Source: Taxawa tesnikishii (nom. ined.)
Taxonomy: Eukaryota; Ascomycota; Dothideomycetes; Dothideales
Direction: 5' to 3'
DNA: 64,000 bases
NCBI GenBank assembly: GCA_030247885.1
Contig: JAPDRO010000023.1
Span: 248,001-312,000 of the forward strand
Shown here: piece after piece, positions 22,501 to 33,153 of the stretch
How positions within the stretch are numbered: the first letter of the stretch is position 1
Layout of the letters: every line of letters begins with the position of its first letter
Made by a program: the position numbers and the translations under genes
Notes under the pieces: generated by a model
Told to the model about the DNA's origin: nothing
Database searches by the model: none
What the model saw: only the letters and a program-made list of their open reading frames with translations

Positions 22501-23199
22501 GCAGCGGTGCCTGGAAACGAGCAAAGACCCAAGACTGGGTGTTGCAGGAAGAGGGCTTGGGGGAATGTTTGTACGGTTGAGCGTCCTAGAGGAGTCTTGG
22601 ACGCCAATTGCTGGGTAGCTCGGCATTTGATGGCAGGCCGCATATTGGCTGAAGGCTTTTGCTCGGTGACTGGCGGAGTGAGGGTGAACGATGGACGACG
22701 GAGGAGCCGTTGTGCTGTTATCGAGGGCCTGAACTCTTCGATTGGCGGAAGAAATGAGCGGGCTGCGGGTCCCAAGCAAAGAAACGATTTCGCGATGGGC
22801 TGCTACCCCAGCGCCAAGCGTAGCCCACCAGGCCCACTAGGCCCCATACATTTGCCTAAAAGGGCGGGGACCAGCCGTCATGGAAAGAGAGATGAGACAG
22901 CAAATGTGTGCCTTGCGCGCCGCCGACCACCACCACCACCACCACCACCACTACCACCAACACCCATCCGTCCAGTAACGTTGATCCGGTTATTTCGCTG
23001 ATCGCGCACGCTGAGAAGCCCGCGACCAAGTAGTTGTTCCCCTTTCAAAGGCCTGCCTACGCAACGATCGCCGCGTCACCTCCCTGATCCCGTCTTCCGG
23101 TATACACTGCACCAACTCTGCGACTTTCCCATTTTACTCCTACCGATATCAAATGGCCGTCTGCCAACTTCCACAACACATCTAAAACTCAGAGACGAA
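19588..23199. other. Gene-poor region of about 3.6 kb
   Basis: This includes the 5' flank of the Ser-rich protein gene and the upstream region of the QutR-like gene. No frame longer than about 170 codons shows a domain. A (CCA)n run lies at 22927-22961. A 12-bp inverted pair (GAGAACGGCTTT near 21690 and its complement near 21805) is present but weak. Base composition is like the rest, so there is no sign of RIP-style AT enrichment. Confidence 0.45.
22927..22961. repeat. Trinucleotide repeat (CCA)n
   Basis: About ten CCA/ACC units with two interruptions. Simple microsatellite in the gene-poor region. Confidence 0.85.
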
Positions 23200-23343
23200 A
23201 TGGTCTACGAAGGGAATCCGACATTCAAACCAAGCGAAATCGCGTTCCGAACTCCACGCTCGTTCCAGTTCACGATCCCTTCCGGCGCTGCCGCTCGCTC
23301 ATTTGCCTCGCCATAGTCGTCTGACGGACGTTGTCTGTTTCTT

Positions 23344-25353
23344 ATGGCTACCCTTGTCCAACTCGACGGGCCGACCCCGGCTAGCCTCAAGAGCAATGGC
23401 ACAGTTACAGTTGAATTTGCAGTAGGAGAAGAACCCAGCCTACTGGTTATATATGATGAAGGCCAGGACCAGATTGTCGCTGAAATAGCCAATGTCCTAG
23501 GCCAGCAATGGTACTTGGGCACCGACGTAGACGCTGCAGCCAGAGCGGAAGGAACGGTCTTTGGGCTTGTCAACACCTCAGACGCTGCGCAACTGCACAG
23601 ATCGTGCGAGTCGAGAACGGTGCTGAGCACACACTGCCTTGATGATTCCAATGCAAGCATCGGGGCCCAGTCTCCGGCGTGCGACTACGAATATCTTTAC
23701 ACTACCAAGCCGTTTTACAAGCGCGACCTTGCGCGCTTCCTGTCCTTTGTGCTTGGTCAGATCAATCCACACAAGGATCTTGCCAAGAAGGCAAAGACGA
23801 CGCTCATCTCGACCACTTTCCCGGATGTGCGCGTTGCCTTGCCCAACCTGGACATCCTTTCCGTCGGTGCGGATGCCATCGAACTCCGCGTTGATTTGCT
23901 GGAGGAGCCGAGGGGTGATGGTACATTCAATTCCGTTCCGAGCCTAAACTACGTCGGAGAGCAACTCATGATCTTGCGACAGCGGACGGAACTTCCCATT
24001 ATCTTCACCACACGATGCACCAAGGAGAATGGTCGGTTTCCTATGGATGATCCCAGCTTGTTCTACGAGTACCTGCACCGAGCCATTCAGTGGGGTTGTG
24101 AATATATCGATGTTGAACTTTGGTTGCCCGAAGAAATTAGACGTAAGCTCTCGCAGCAAAAGGGTAATAGTAAGATCATCTCCGCCTTCCACGACTTTTC
24201 TGGCAACTTCAAGTGGACTTCACCGGATGCCCAGCGATTGTTCAACGACGGAGCCGTCTATGGAGACGTTGTCAAGATGATCGCCCTCGTGAGCACGATG
24301 CAAGAGAACTACGAGCTGGAGTACTTCAGATCGATTATCCAATCCACTCGCCCGCATCCGCCGTTCTCGGGTCTGAACATGGGTCCTGCGGGTCAGTTGT
24401 CGCGAGCTCTCAATAAGGTCTTCACCCCGATCACGCACCCGTTGTTACCTTTGATCGCTGCTCCTGGACAACTGAGCGCAGCTGAGATCAACTCTGCACT
24501 TCACTCGATGGGTCAGATGCCGAAACTGGACATCTATGCTATCGGCAGCGTTCGGTCAACCGGACAAGCGATGTTCTTCGAAAAGTGCTTCAATGAGCTG
24601 AGCTTGCCGCACCAACTGCTTTGCATCGAACGTAGCCCTAGGGGGTCGATTGAATCGATTTTGGCGCAGCGAAACTTTGGCGGCGCCTACATAAACCCTC
24701 CTCTTGCAGCCTCTGCGTCCTACTTGCCAGCCTTGACGGACGCTGCAGCTTCCATTGGCCAGGTCGACACCGTGGTTGTACGGCCTGAGGGCAGCACTTC
24801 TACGTTCCTGGGTGACAACGCGACATGGAAGGGTATTCGGGCAACCCTTTGCCGGGACTTTGTGCCTTCGGCGTACAGCGGCCAGGCTGCGTTGCTTCTC
24901 GCCAGCGCCGAGTCGCAGGCAGCTGCGGCGATTTTCGCTCTCCGCAGCCTAAACATCAGTCCCATCTACACCATCGGTTTCAAAGCCCACGGCGCCCTTG
25001 CCAACTACACCATCCCTTTCAAGGGACTCGAGGATGTCAAGGCCGTGGAGCAGCCGTCAACCATCATCTCGGCGCTTCCTGCGGCCAAGTCGTTGCTGGT
25101 CGCACCGTTATTGAAGCATTACAGCGGCAACAAGACAAACTCGGAGCACAGGCGACCGAACAAGGTGTTTGTCGATCTGGCCTACGGGCCCCGAAAGGGA
25201 GATCCTGTAGCCATTGCGACATCTCTGGGGTGGACGGCGTACGGTATCGCTGAGGTGAACGCCTGGACGACGGTGGAGACGTTAAGGCTGTTGGTAGGCC
25301 AGAATGTGCCGTACGACTTTGTTCGACTTGCGTCAGGCCGGAGTCTGTATTGA
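23344..25353 (+). CDS. QutR-like quinate repressor-type protein (AROM C-terminal pseudo-enzyme)
   Basis: The 669-residue single exon matches the three C-terminal AROM domains in order, the layout of the quinate repressor QutR. Residues about 1-140 are a shortened shikimate-kinase-like domain whose P-loop is gone (SLLVIYDEGQDQI in place of GxxGxGK). Residues about 150-350 are dehydroquinase-like: VGADAIELRVDLL, IIFTTR, then ISAFHDFSG and GDVVKMIAL, which keep the His and the Schiff-base Lys positions. Residues about 370-669 are shikimate-dehydrogenase-like, but the catalytic Lys (VTIPLK in AROM) is replaced (YINPPLAAS). In Aspergillus, QutR binds the activator QutA to shut off quinate genes. 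No quinate catabolic gene is visible nearby. An in-frame ATG at 23200 is followed by a stop before 23344, so 23344 is the supported start unless there is a 5' intron. Confidence 0.75.
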   Translation: MATLVQLDGPTPASLKSNGTVTVEFAVGEEPSLLVIYDEGQDQIVAEIANVLGQQWYLGTDVDAAARAEGTVFGLVNTSDAAQLHRSCESRTVLSTHCLDDSNASIGAQSPACDYEYLYTTKPFYKRDLARFLSFVLGQINPHKDLAKKAKTTLISTTFPDVRVALPNLDILSVGADAIELRVDLLEEPRGDGTFNSVPSLNYVGEQLMILRQRTELPIIFTTRCTKENGRFPMDDPSLFYEYLHRAIQWGCEYIDVELWLPEEIRRKLSQQKGNSKIISAFHDFSGNFKWTSPDAQRLFNDGAVYGDVVKMIALVSTMQENYELEYFRSIIQSTRPHPPFSGLNMGPAGQLSRALNKVFTPITHPLLPLIAAPGQLSAAEINSALHSMGQMPKLDIYAIGSVRSTGQAMFFEKCFNELSLPHQLLCIERSPRGSIESILAQRNFGGAYINPPLAASASYLPALTDAAASIGQVDTVVVRPEGSTSTFLGDNATWKGIRATLCRDFVPSAYSGQAALLLASAESQAAAAIFALRSLNISPIYTIGFKAHGALANYTIPFKGLEDVKAVEQPSTIISALPAAKSLLVAPLLKHYSGNKTNSEHRRPNKVFVDLAYGPRKGDPVAIATSLGWTAYGIAEVNAWTTVETLRLLVGQNVPYDFVRLASGRSLY

Positions 25354-25390
25354 ATGCCTTACATACCCCGGCGCACTGGCGCATGCACAC

Positions 25391-25425
25391 GGCACGGCAC
25401 GGCACGGCATGGCATGGCCTGGCCT
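25391..25425. repeat. Pentanucleotide repeat (GGCAC/GGCAT)n
   Basis: Seven adjacent pentamers drifting from GGCAC through GGCAT to GGCCT, just past the QutR-like stop codon. Confidence 0.85.
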
Positions 25426-26394
25426 GGTGTAACCTTGCACCATCACATCGTATGGTGTGCGTGAGTGTACAGACTTGGGCTTGGCTATTATGGATATCAT
25501 TATGTGTTGTCGCTTCTAGACCGCTTTCCAATGCAGAGACATATGTCAAACCTACTAAGAGCAAAAAGGGGCTTGACCGCAAGTTGCTACTGCTTGACAT
25601 TGGTAGTGAAGATGCCGAGGCACAAGCCACTGTACAGTCTTCATCTTCACGTGTTGGAAGTTTTTGCTGGCACCTCGGACATTACGATCTGATGTCCCCA
25701 AGTATCTCACGTGCCGTCTCCCTGATCGACCAACCCGCCCCCGTCTCGCCATTTCGATGAACAGCAATATAAGCCGCAAATCCTCATGTATGAATAGCAC
25801 AGCACGTGTGGGTGTTGAAAAGCAACGAGGAGTTCTGATGTGACGAGCCAATGGGAGGAAGTCCTTCTCTCTCGCGTCCCCACAAGAACAAGGAAGGTGG
25901 CAGCCAGGATGGCCCCGGCTTTGTCTGGCTTCCACGCTACTCTACTCGCTCCGCAAAGTTTGGACGGGCGTTGTGCCCTCGGCGTGCCCCGGTCGTGTGG
26001 TCCCCAAGATCGCAACACTCAAGACGCCCGAAGTAAAACCTGCCGGAAAGCATCCAGACGAGAGTCATGACATAGCCTGCCGTATTCGTTGTTTGGGGCG
26101 GCAGCCACAGGGTAGGGCACGGTGGGCAGCGCAGAGTTCCTGAGTCCAGGCACGGTCTCGTGCCGAGACAGTCGACGGCTGTGTGTCGTGCATTGTTGGC
26201 ATCAACTGACAGGCACCGACAGCGGCACATTCAAGGCACATGCAGCGACTAGCAGCAGGAAAGGAAAGACGTAGTAGAAAGGCGCTCGGGGTTGCATGCA
26301 CTGCACATGCATACAATCAATATACGGGCCGCACCCACATCGGGCACTGCAAGCGGTCACCTGCCCCGGGCTTTTTCCCTTTTCCCTTTTGCCT

Positions 26395-26396
<2 letters not shown>

Positions 26397-26430
<34 letters not shown>
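26397..26430. repeat. Hexanucleotide repeat (CCCATG)n
   Basis: Five and a half perfect copies of CCCATG. Simple microsatellite. Confidence 0.9.
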
Positions 26431-26631
26431 CTCTGACTAGTGAGTGGCCTGCTGGGGTGCTGGCCCTCTGCTCTGCAACCTGCGGCGCTTGCCTTGCTGC
26501 ACAATTGAACCTAAGCTCACGCACTGCGCACCATCCCCGCCTCCAAATGCCCTGACAATCCAAGACCGTGAGCCGTTGCTCATGATCGGTGCTTCAGCAT
26601 CGTAACCGAACCATCCAGTAGAACGTCACGA

Positions 26632-26664
26632 CACTTACTTACTTGCTCACTCACTCACTCACTC
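26632..26664. repeat. Tetranucleotide repeat (ACTT/CACT)n
   Basis: Run of ACTT units turning into CACT units about 110 bp before the Zn2Cys6 gene start. Confidence 0.85.
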
Positions 26665-26776
26665 CATCACAGAGAGGTCGCCATCGCTCTCTCCATGTAT
26701 CTTCACTACACTCATCGTTGCCAACGAACACCGATTGTTGTGCAATCCTGGCCGACGCGCCTGCCGCTATCAACTC

Positions 26777-29596
26777 ATGTCGCGCCCGCAGATCGGCATC
26801 GACCGCCTGCCGGTACGCCGCCTCAGCAATGAGCCGAAAGAAGCCATGAACTGCAAAAGCTGTCGCAAGAGAAAGGTGCCCTGAGCCCCCCGCCCACTTC
26901 TCCATACCGTCAGGCTGATTGCGACAAGATCAAGTGCAACCGTCTGCGGCCCTCTTGCGAAGCTTGCCAGGTCTTCAACTGCGAGTGCATCTATGGTTAG
27001 CAGCTTACCGCGCCGTTCCTTCCTCTCGCCCGTCTCATCAAGCTGACACCTCAACCCCTCCGTAGACGCGATACCCAAGAAGCGAGGGCCCAAAACAGAT
27101 GTGCTCGAAGCCCTTCTGAAGCGTGTCAATGGGCTGGAGAAGCGGCTCAAGGACGAGAGCAAGTCGGAATTTACCGAAGACAAAGATGAAAGCGCCGTGA
27201 GGGAAGGCAGCGGGGATGCTGAGAAAAGCAGCAACAAGCAGGCACAGAGGGCGCCCGCCGTAGAACAACAGCAACAACACATACTGGAACCAACTCCAGC
27301 CACTGCTCTGAGCTTTCCAGAGCCTCTACAACTGTGCGCAGCCTAGCTCTGTCGATGGACGATCTCCACGCTGACACGTTCTCAGCCACCAGAAGCCCTC
27401 GCCCACGAACAATTCCGCCTTGTTGGATATCTACTTCAGCCGGATACACGGAAAACCTTATTACATACTTGACGAATCTGCGACGCGACAGAGATGGCAG
27501 AACGGGCAATTGCCTCTGGCCACGGTGAACGCTATCCACGCCGTGAGCGCACGGTGAGTAACAGGCATCACAGTTGGCAAATTCAGGTCGTCTGACAGCT
27601 CCAGGTACGCTCCTCACTTGTTTGGAGGCTACAACGCTGCGGTGAGGTCTAGCGAGGAATGTGCCATGCGGGCGCGGATGGCTTTGGACTCCGACGAACC
27701 CTCCATCGAGAATTTACAAACATCGCTCTTGCTCTCTACTGCGTTCTTCCAGGCTGGGAGGGGAAGAAGTCGTACATGCTTCTTTGTAAGACACCGTCCG
27801 GTCGAAGTCAAGGTTCGGTTGTCCTGTACTGACTGGTGTTCAGCAAGCGCAGTCAGCATGGCCTTTGCTCTGGGCTTGCACAGGGAGCTACCCATGGGCC
27901 TTCGGATTTCCCTGTGGAACGCGAAGGTCGTCGAAAGCTCTTCTGGACATGCTACCTCATGGACCGATTTGTCGCATCTGGCTCCAAACGCCCATCACTT
28001 ATATCGGACGAGTCGATAGGATTGCGGTTACCTGCATGGCAGCCGGACGCATCGTCAATTCCGTTTGAAGGGAACTTCTTTTCCAACGGACCAAACATGC
28101 CTTTCACCGCGGGACCTGGAAGAGGCAATCAAAGCGCGGGGTCCATGCTTATCGAGATCGTCCGTGTCCTTGGCATCACCAATCGGTACCTTGCAGCTGG
28201 CGGCGTGAAAGGCGATTCACACTTCCCTTGGCATGCTCAGTCGAACCTGTCCAGGATCAGGCAAGATCTCGATACTTGGGCCGGTAACACCCAGGATGCA
28301 TTCATTTCCATCGAAGCTCTCTTTGGACAGCCGGAGAGCTCGACTCTGGTCCTCAGCAAGCTCATATACCATTTGATCCATTGTCTCATATATCGGCCAT
28401 TCCTACCGGTGGATCTCACTGAACTGGCAGGTACTGGCCAGCACCAGTCGTGGCAGATCGAGGCGACCAATCTTTGCTTCCTTCATGCAAATGCTATAGC
28501 GGAACTCGTCGAGATTGGCAAGACATCATCTATCGTAGACTGGCCTTCTTTTGTCGGATACTGCCTTTGTACTGCCGGAACCATTCACGTCCACGGGGCT
28601 CACTATATGGGCAGAGAGGGCGATGTCTTCGCCCGAAGCGCAGAGTTTCTCTCAAGAGAAATGGCCCAGATTTCCGACCTGCGAGTCATCTGGGCCGGTG
28701 TGCAGCACCAGAGGGAAACTCTGCAAACCGTCTACGGCTGCCATTCTCAGCTCGTGAAGTCTCTTGCGAGCAACCCGATGCGCTTCTCTCCGGTCTTCCA
28801 GATGGAGGATTTCTTCGATCGCTACCCTGGACAGTTTATTGATGGAGCTCATGTGACCTTCTCGGATATAACGGTAGAGGCGCTTCATGAGAGGTACGTA
28901 TTTCTTCAATTAGTTTATCGTGAGCCACTTCTGATGTGTTATAGTTTGCCAGCATACAGTGGATTGAACGGTACAGGCTGGCAATGGGTTGGCCGGCCAC
29001 CAACAGGCGCAAACCATGTCCTGCAATCCCTAAGCGCAGTGGTAAACGAAACTCGCTCACCGCAACAGTCAAAGAAGAAGAGGAGGCGCACAAACGACAT
29101 ATCCACTTCAGAACCACAGCTAACGCCAGCCCTTACGGAGCACAAATTGCCTTCACTAGAGGAGCAGATTTCACAACAGCAACAGCATCAGCAATCACAG
29201 CAACGGCAACAGCAAAAACACCCTCCCCACCCCGAGCTCCCCAACGATCCAAACTCCGCCGTCCTCGACCCTATCGAGTCTGGCGATGGCATCAACACAG
29301 TCGAAAACGACCTCCCTTCCTCTACGCTCCCTCAATCCGTTTTCTCACCCAACTTCAGCTTCGACCCATGGCCGGCAACATTGACGCTCAACCCCTCCGA
29401 CACGGGGCAGTTCGATAATTTGTTTAGTCTGCAAGCGTACGATCAGCAGACTCCCGGCGCGCTCAGTGCGAACGGTTCAGCGCACACGGAGAGCGACAAG
29501 GATCCATTCTTGAGCCTGTTGGAGCAGTTGGCCGAGAATGAGCACTCGCAAGGGGGACCGAGCGATTTGGATTTCTTCTTGAGTGGGCAGGGGTAA
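26777..29596 (+). CDS. Zn(II)2Cys6 transcription factor with fungal-specific regulatory domain
   Basis: Seven exons: 26777-26875, 26929-26995, 27066-27333, 27386-27553, 27605-27785, 27844-28893 and 28945-29596. The binuclear cluster forms only after splicing: CKSCRKRK joins [20 protein letters not shown] with exact CX2CX6CX6CX2CX6C spacing. A basic linker (PKKRGPK) and a short coiled coil ([18 protein letters not shown]) follow, as is usual for dimers. The middle is the fungal-specific domain ([44 protein letters not shown]). The C-terminus is Gln-rich and acidic. One-base slips at 27760-27763 (GGGG) and 27910-27912 (CCC) are needed to link the frames. With them, all exons sum to 828 codons plus stop. 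Target genes are unknown; the polygalacturonase is a neighbour. Confidence 0.85.
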
Positions 29597-30391
29597 AGTA
29601 AGAGGAGGAGGGGAATAAAAGTGCTGGATTTCGGATCGATTTTTGTTTCATGTGGAGGCTATTGGAGGATTGTGAAAAGGGAAAGGGCATCGCTATACCC
29701 GGCTGTTGTTGTTCTTTCTTGCGGCAGATGTCCTTGTTTTTCTTTCACGGAATGCGGACGGAAAATGGGTTGAATGGATATGGATGGATGGGTTGGAAAA
29801 GGGTTACTACAAGAAGGGGTATTGTTTGCTGGGTGGGGGGTTCTTCGCTATACATATATTGAAGTGGGAGTGTTACGGTTTTTTATTGGTCCAGACCCCT
29901 TCAAATATTGGGGGTGTTGGATTGATTGCGTCCAGAGCGTGGCAATAACAGCGTTGAGAGAGTACAGTGTTCCAGGCCCTACAAGGAGTTCTCGTCGATA
30001 CTGCTGTTGTCTTGCTAGCAGTTCCCCAGAAGCTTGCGTCCCGAACGACCGACGTGTCCTTCCCGATACCACTCTGCAGGGTCGTCACCCAGGCAGCGAG
30101 GATGGAGCAATGCTATATCACTCCCGAAAAGGGCAGTGGAGAATGTCCAGCGTGAACACTTGCCGAGGCAATTTCCTTCCCACATCGCGGGACGAAGGCA
30201 TCCATGGACGAACAGCACAAGCGTCTGTGGAAGAGCAAGATGAGTGAAAGCAAAGGCGCGGATCCAGGAAGCTGGCCAAAGAGATATCTACTCTCCAAGT
30301 TTCACTCCCAGGTGCTCCAGGCGCCAAGGAACACCGTCCCTCCCTCTCCTACCTCGACTCGTCCAAAGGCATGCATCACAACCACTCTCGT
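29597..30391. other. Intergenic region, convergent
   Basis: 3' flanks of the Zn2Cys6 gene and of the polygalacturonase gene. No supported gene. Confidence 0.5.
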
Positions 30392-31778
30392 CTAGCACTT
30401 AGCCGGGCTGGGGACGTTCTCGCACTTGGTGCTAGTCTTTCCACCAGTGATGCTAACACCGCTCCAAGTCCAGCCGGAGCAAGCGCCGCTGGCGCAGAGG
30501 ATGTAGACGTCGGTCGCGGAGCTGCTTACGGTTCCGGTAACACCGGAGATGGTGAGATCGGTGATGGGGACGCCGTTGGTAGGGGTTCCGGTCGGCGAGC
30601 CGTTCTCGTAGTCCTGCTCGATCACGATGCCGTAGCTGGTGATTCCGGAAAGCGTCTACATGTGGTCAAAATCTGTGTCTTATCGTGCGCAATCTGTAAG
30701 GGTGGTGAGAGAGAGGCTTACGATGTCCTTGTAGGTGACGCCGGAGACGGTGCCGGTGGCGCCGGAGACGGTCTTGATGCGCACGCCTGGTATGTGCGTT
30801 AGTGGGCTGGGTTTTCGCAAACGTGGGGGAGATGGGGGTTGGATTGAGGGCACGTACCGTTTGCAGAGTTCTTGACGGTGGAGTTCTCGATCGTCACGCC
30901 GCTGACGGTGTTGTCGGAACGTCCACCAACGGAGCCGATTGAGAGACCATGGCCGCCGGAGCAAGTGCCGCCAGTGAAGATGATGTTCTACAAGGACTGT
31001 CAGCTCAGCATGTCTTGCGGTATCCCGGGATACGAAGCTGACCTCTCCTGAGTTGACGGCGAGACAGTCATCCTGATTCTGAACGTTTGCGCCAGTGATG
31101 GTGATGCCGGTAGAGTCACCGATATCGAAAGCGTCGGTGTTGTGAGCACCCCCAGAGTCACCAGCCGAGTTGTCAATGGTAATCGAAGTCAAAGAGAGGT
31201 CGGTGGAGCCGTCAATGCTGAAAACCTGAACGGGAGAGTTCTTGATCGTGAGACCGGTGATGGAAGAGGACTTCATGCTATGAGCGTAGAAGAACTTGGG
31301 CTTGGTCTTGCCGCCATTGGTGCCCTCGCCGTCCCACCAGCGGGAACCATCACCATCGAGAACGCTGCCGCTGGCACCGGTGACGGTGATGCTGGTACCG
31401 GAGACAGAGACGAGCGGGCCAGACCACTCCTTGTAGCCGAAGGTGGTGGTACCGTCGAAGACGATCTGCTCGAGTTCAGCAGTGCTCACCGTGGCGAAGA
31501 CGAGACGGTTTACTCACATGAGTACCGCTGTTCAAGCCGGTAAGATCCAGGGTGGTACCCGAAGGAACGGCGACGTTGTTGAGGACAATGGTAGCACAGC
31601 TAGTCTTGGACTTGCTTGCGGAGGCAGCGCCTGCAGATCCGGAGAAGGTGCAGGTAGCGCTGGCTCTCTTGGCGAGATCAGGAGCCGCAGTGACCATTGG
31701 GGCTGCTGGTGCTGCCTGAACGGCGACAGCTCCCAGGAGAGCTGCGAGAGCCGCAGCGGAGGTAGCGAAGTGAACCAT
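30392..31778 (-). CDS. Endopolygalacturonase (glycoside hydrolase family 28)
   Basis: Secreted enzyme that hydrolyses homogalacturonan in plant pectin. Five exons join exactly (31778-31518, 31465-31043, 30987-30858, 30786-30722, 30655-30392) to 380 residues. The signal peptide is [22 protein letters not shown], and a short propeptide ends in the dibasic LAKR, a Kex2-type site. GH28 active-site motifs are all present: [27 protein letters not shown] and RIKT. Conserved Cys positions fit disulfides. The right-handed beta-helix is reflected by repeated TGLTIKNSP-, SITIDNS- and VTIENSTV-like strands. All introns are GT-AG and the frame is intact. It points to an organism that feeds on or invades plant tissue. 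Confidence 0.95.
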
Positions 31779-33153
31779 GGTTGGAAAGGGCTAGAAAAGA
31801 AGGACTGTGAAGGAGAGAAACAATGAACTGCTGTGTCGATGCCTGCACGACTCTGGTAGATGATGAAGACTGTAGGGAACTGCCCATCGCTTTATACCTA
31901 CTGATCGTATAGCAGCCGTCGAGCGGAGCGTGTCCAAACGAGGGGGCCATTGTCTCTAAGCGAGCTGCGCAGTATACTCTCACGACGAGAGGTGGTCATG
32001 ATGGCATGATAGTGCACCGAATCCTCCGTGGCCAGAACATAAAGTGTCACGAACTGTCAGGGCATGGATGTCCAAACCAGATTCCGACTGGTGGAACAAG
32101 CACAGATGCGGAGTTCTACAGGCCGTCTTGCGCAGGTACACGGGTACTGACCGCGTGCAGGACCACAGGAGAGAGACTGTTGGGCCGCGTCATGCAGACA
32201 ATCTATCTGGAAAGTGTGACGGCTGTAGAGTGGAATTCAATTACCCCGCGGGGTGAGGGTTTCAATACAGAAACAAGCATTAGGTCAAGCTTGGTCAAGC
32301 CCTGGTCAAGCCTTTGACTGCCGATCTTTGTCCGTCTCTCCACCTCACCTCCTTTTCGATAAATATCATGAACTAGAACCTCCGGCGCCATAGGCTTGTA
32401 ACGAGCTAAGTCTCAGGTCAAATGACTTACTCTAAACAGATTTACTACCAGTAAGGTCGGGGACGGCCTCTGCCAAATGCAAGTGATGGCACGGCCTTTT
32501 CGATGACTCGTGGAAGTTTGTGTACGGTCGAGGTGCCCCCGTACTAGCCCCGGGCTATGCATGTCCTTACATACTGCATCTTGTATAGACGTATATTCAC
32601 GGAAGCTCGTACATCCGGAGTGCAGTGCTAATCTTCTGCTTTGCTCAAGATGCACATTAGAATAGCCGGCGCGTCGTCCGTCAGGCGCTCAGGGAGTGAG
32701 ACATGAACATCCGAGATCGGGCAGAGGACATGGAATAGTTGTCTGTTGTCCGACCTGGGTATCGAAGGTCAACCCCTTATCAGATGGAGGTAGTAGTCTT
32801 GGTTTTCTTCGCTGGTATAATACTGGATAGCGCAATCAGTCAACACGCGCATTTTGGCACAAAACAACACAACCGAATGCAGGAGGCACAACACCGATAG
32901 CAATTCTTCCTTTCCTCCGCATACTCAGACGTGCTTGGATATAAATTGTATACGTCTATATGCACGTGATGCTGATACCTCGCTTGTGGCTGCTTATGTA
33001 AGGCGAAGAAGGCCGGGGAAGCTGAGCCGCTACCGGGCGAATCAATATGCTTCTAGAGTCGTTGTTCTAGGCGCGCTGCACGTCCCGTTGTGCGAGAGAT
33101 TAGCGTTGCTGCCCTTCCGCGTCTCTTGCTGATCTTCCAGAGCGAGTTGCCGC
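31779..33153. other. Intergenic region, divergent promoters
   Basis: 5' region of the polygalacturonase (minus) and of the second Zn2Cys6 gene (plus). A short direct repeat of GGTCAAG lies near 32287-32309. No supported gene. Confidence 0.5.

Larger units (their letters stand above)
25354..26776. other. Intergenic region with simple repeats
   Basis: Between the QutR-like gene and the Zn2Cys6 gene. It holds three short tandem repeats (listed separately) and no gene I can support. Confidence 0.5.

Noticed and set aside
26876-26913. 38-nt intron ending at GTCAG in the first Zn2Cys6 gene
   Set aside because: It would insert extra residues between the second and third Cys. Moving the acceptor to 26928 gives exact Zn2Cys6 spacing, and the GCTGAT just upstream serves as the branch site.
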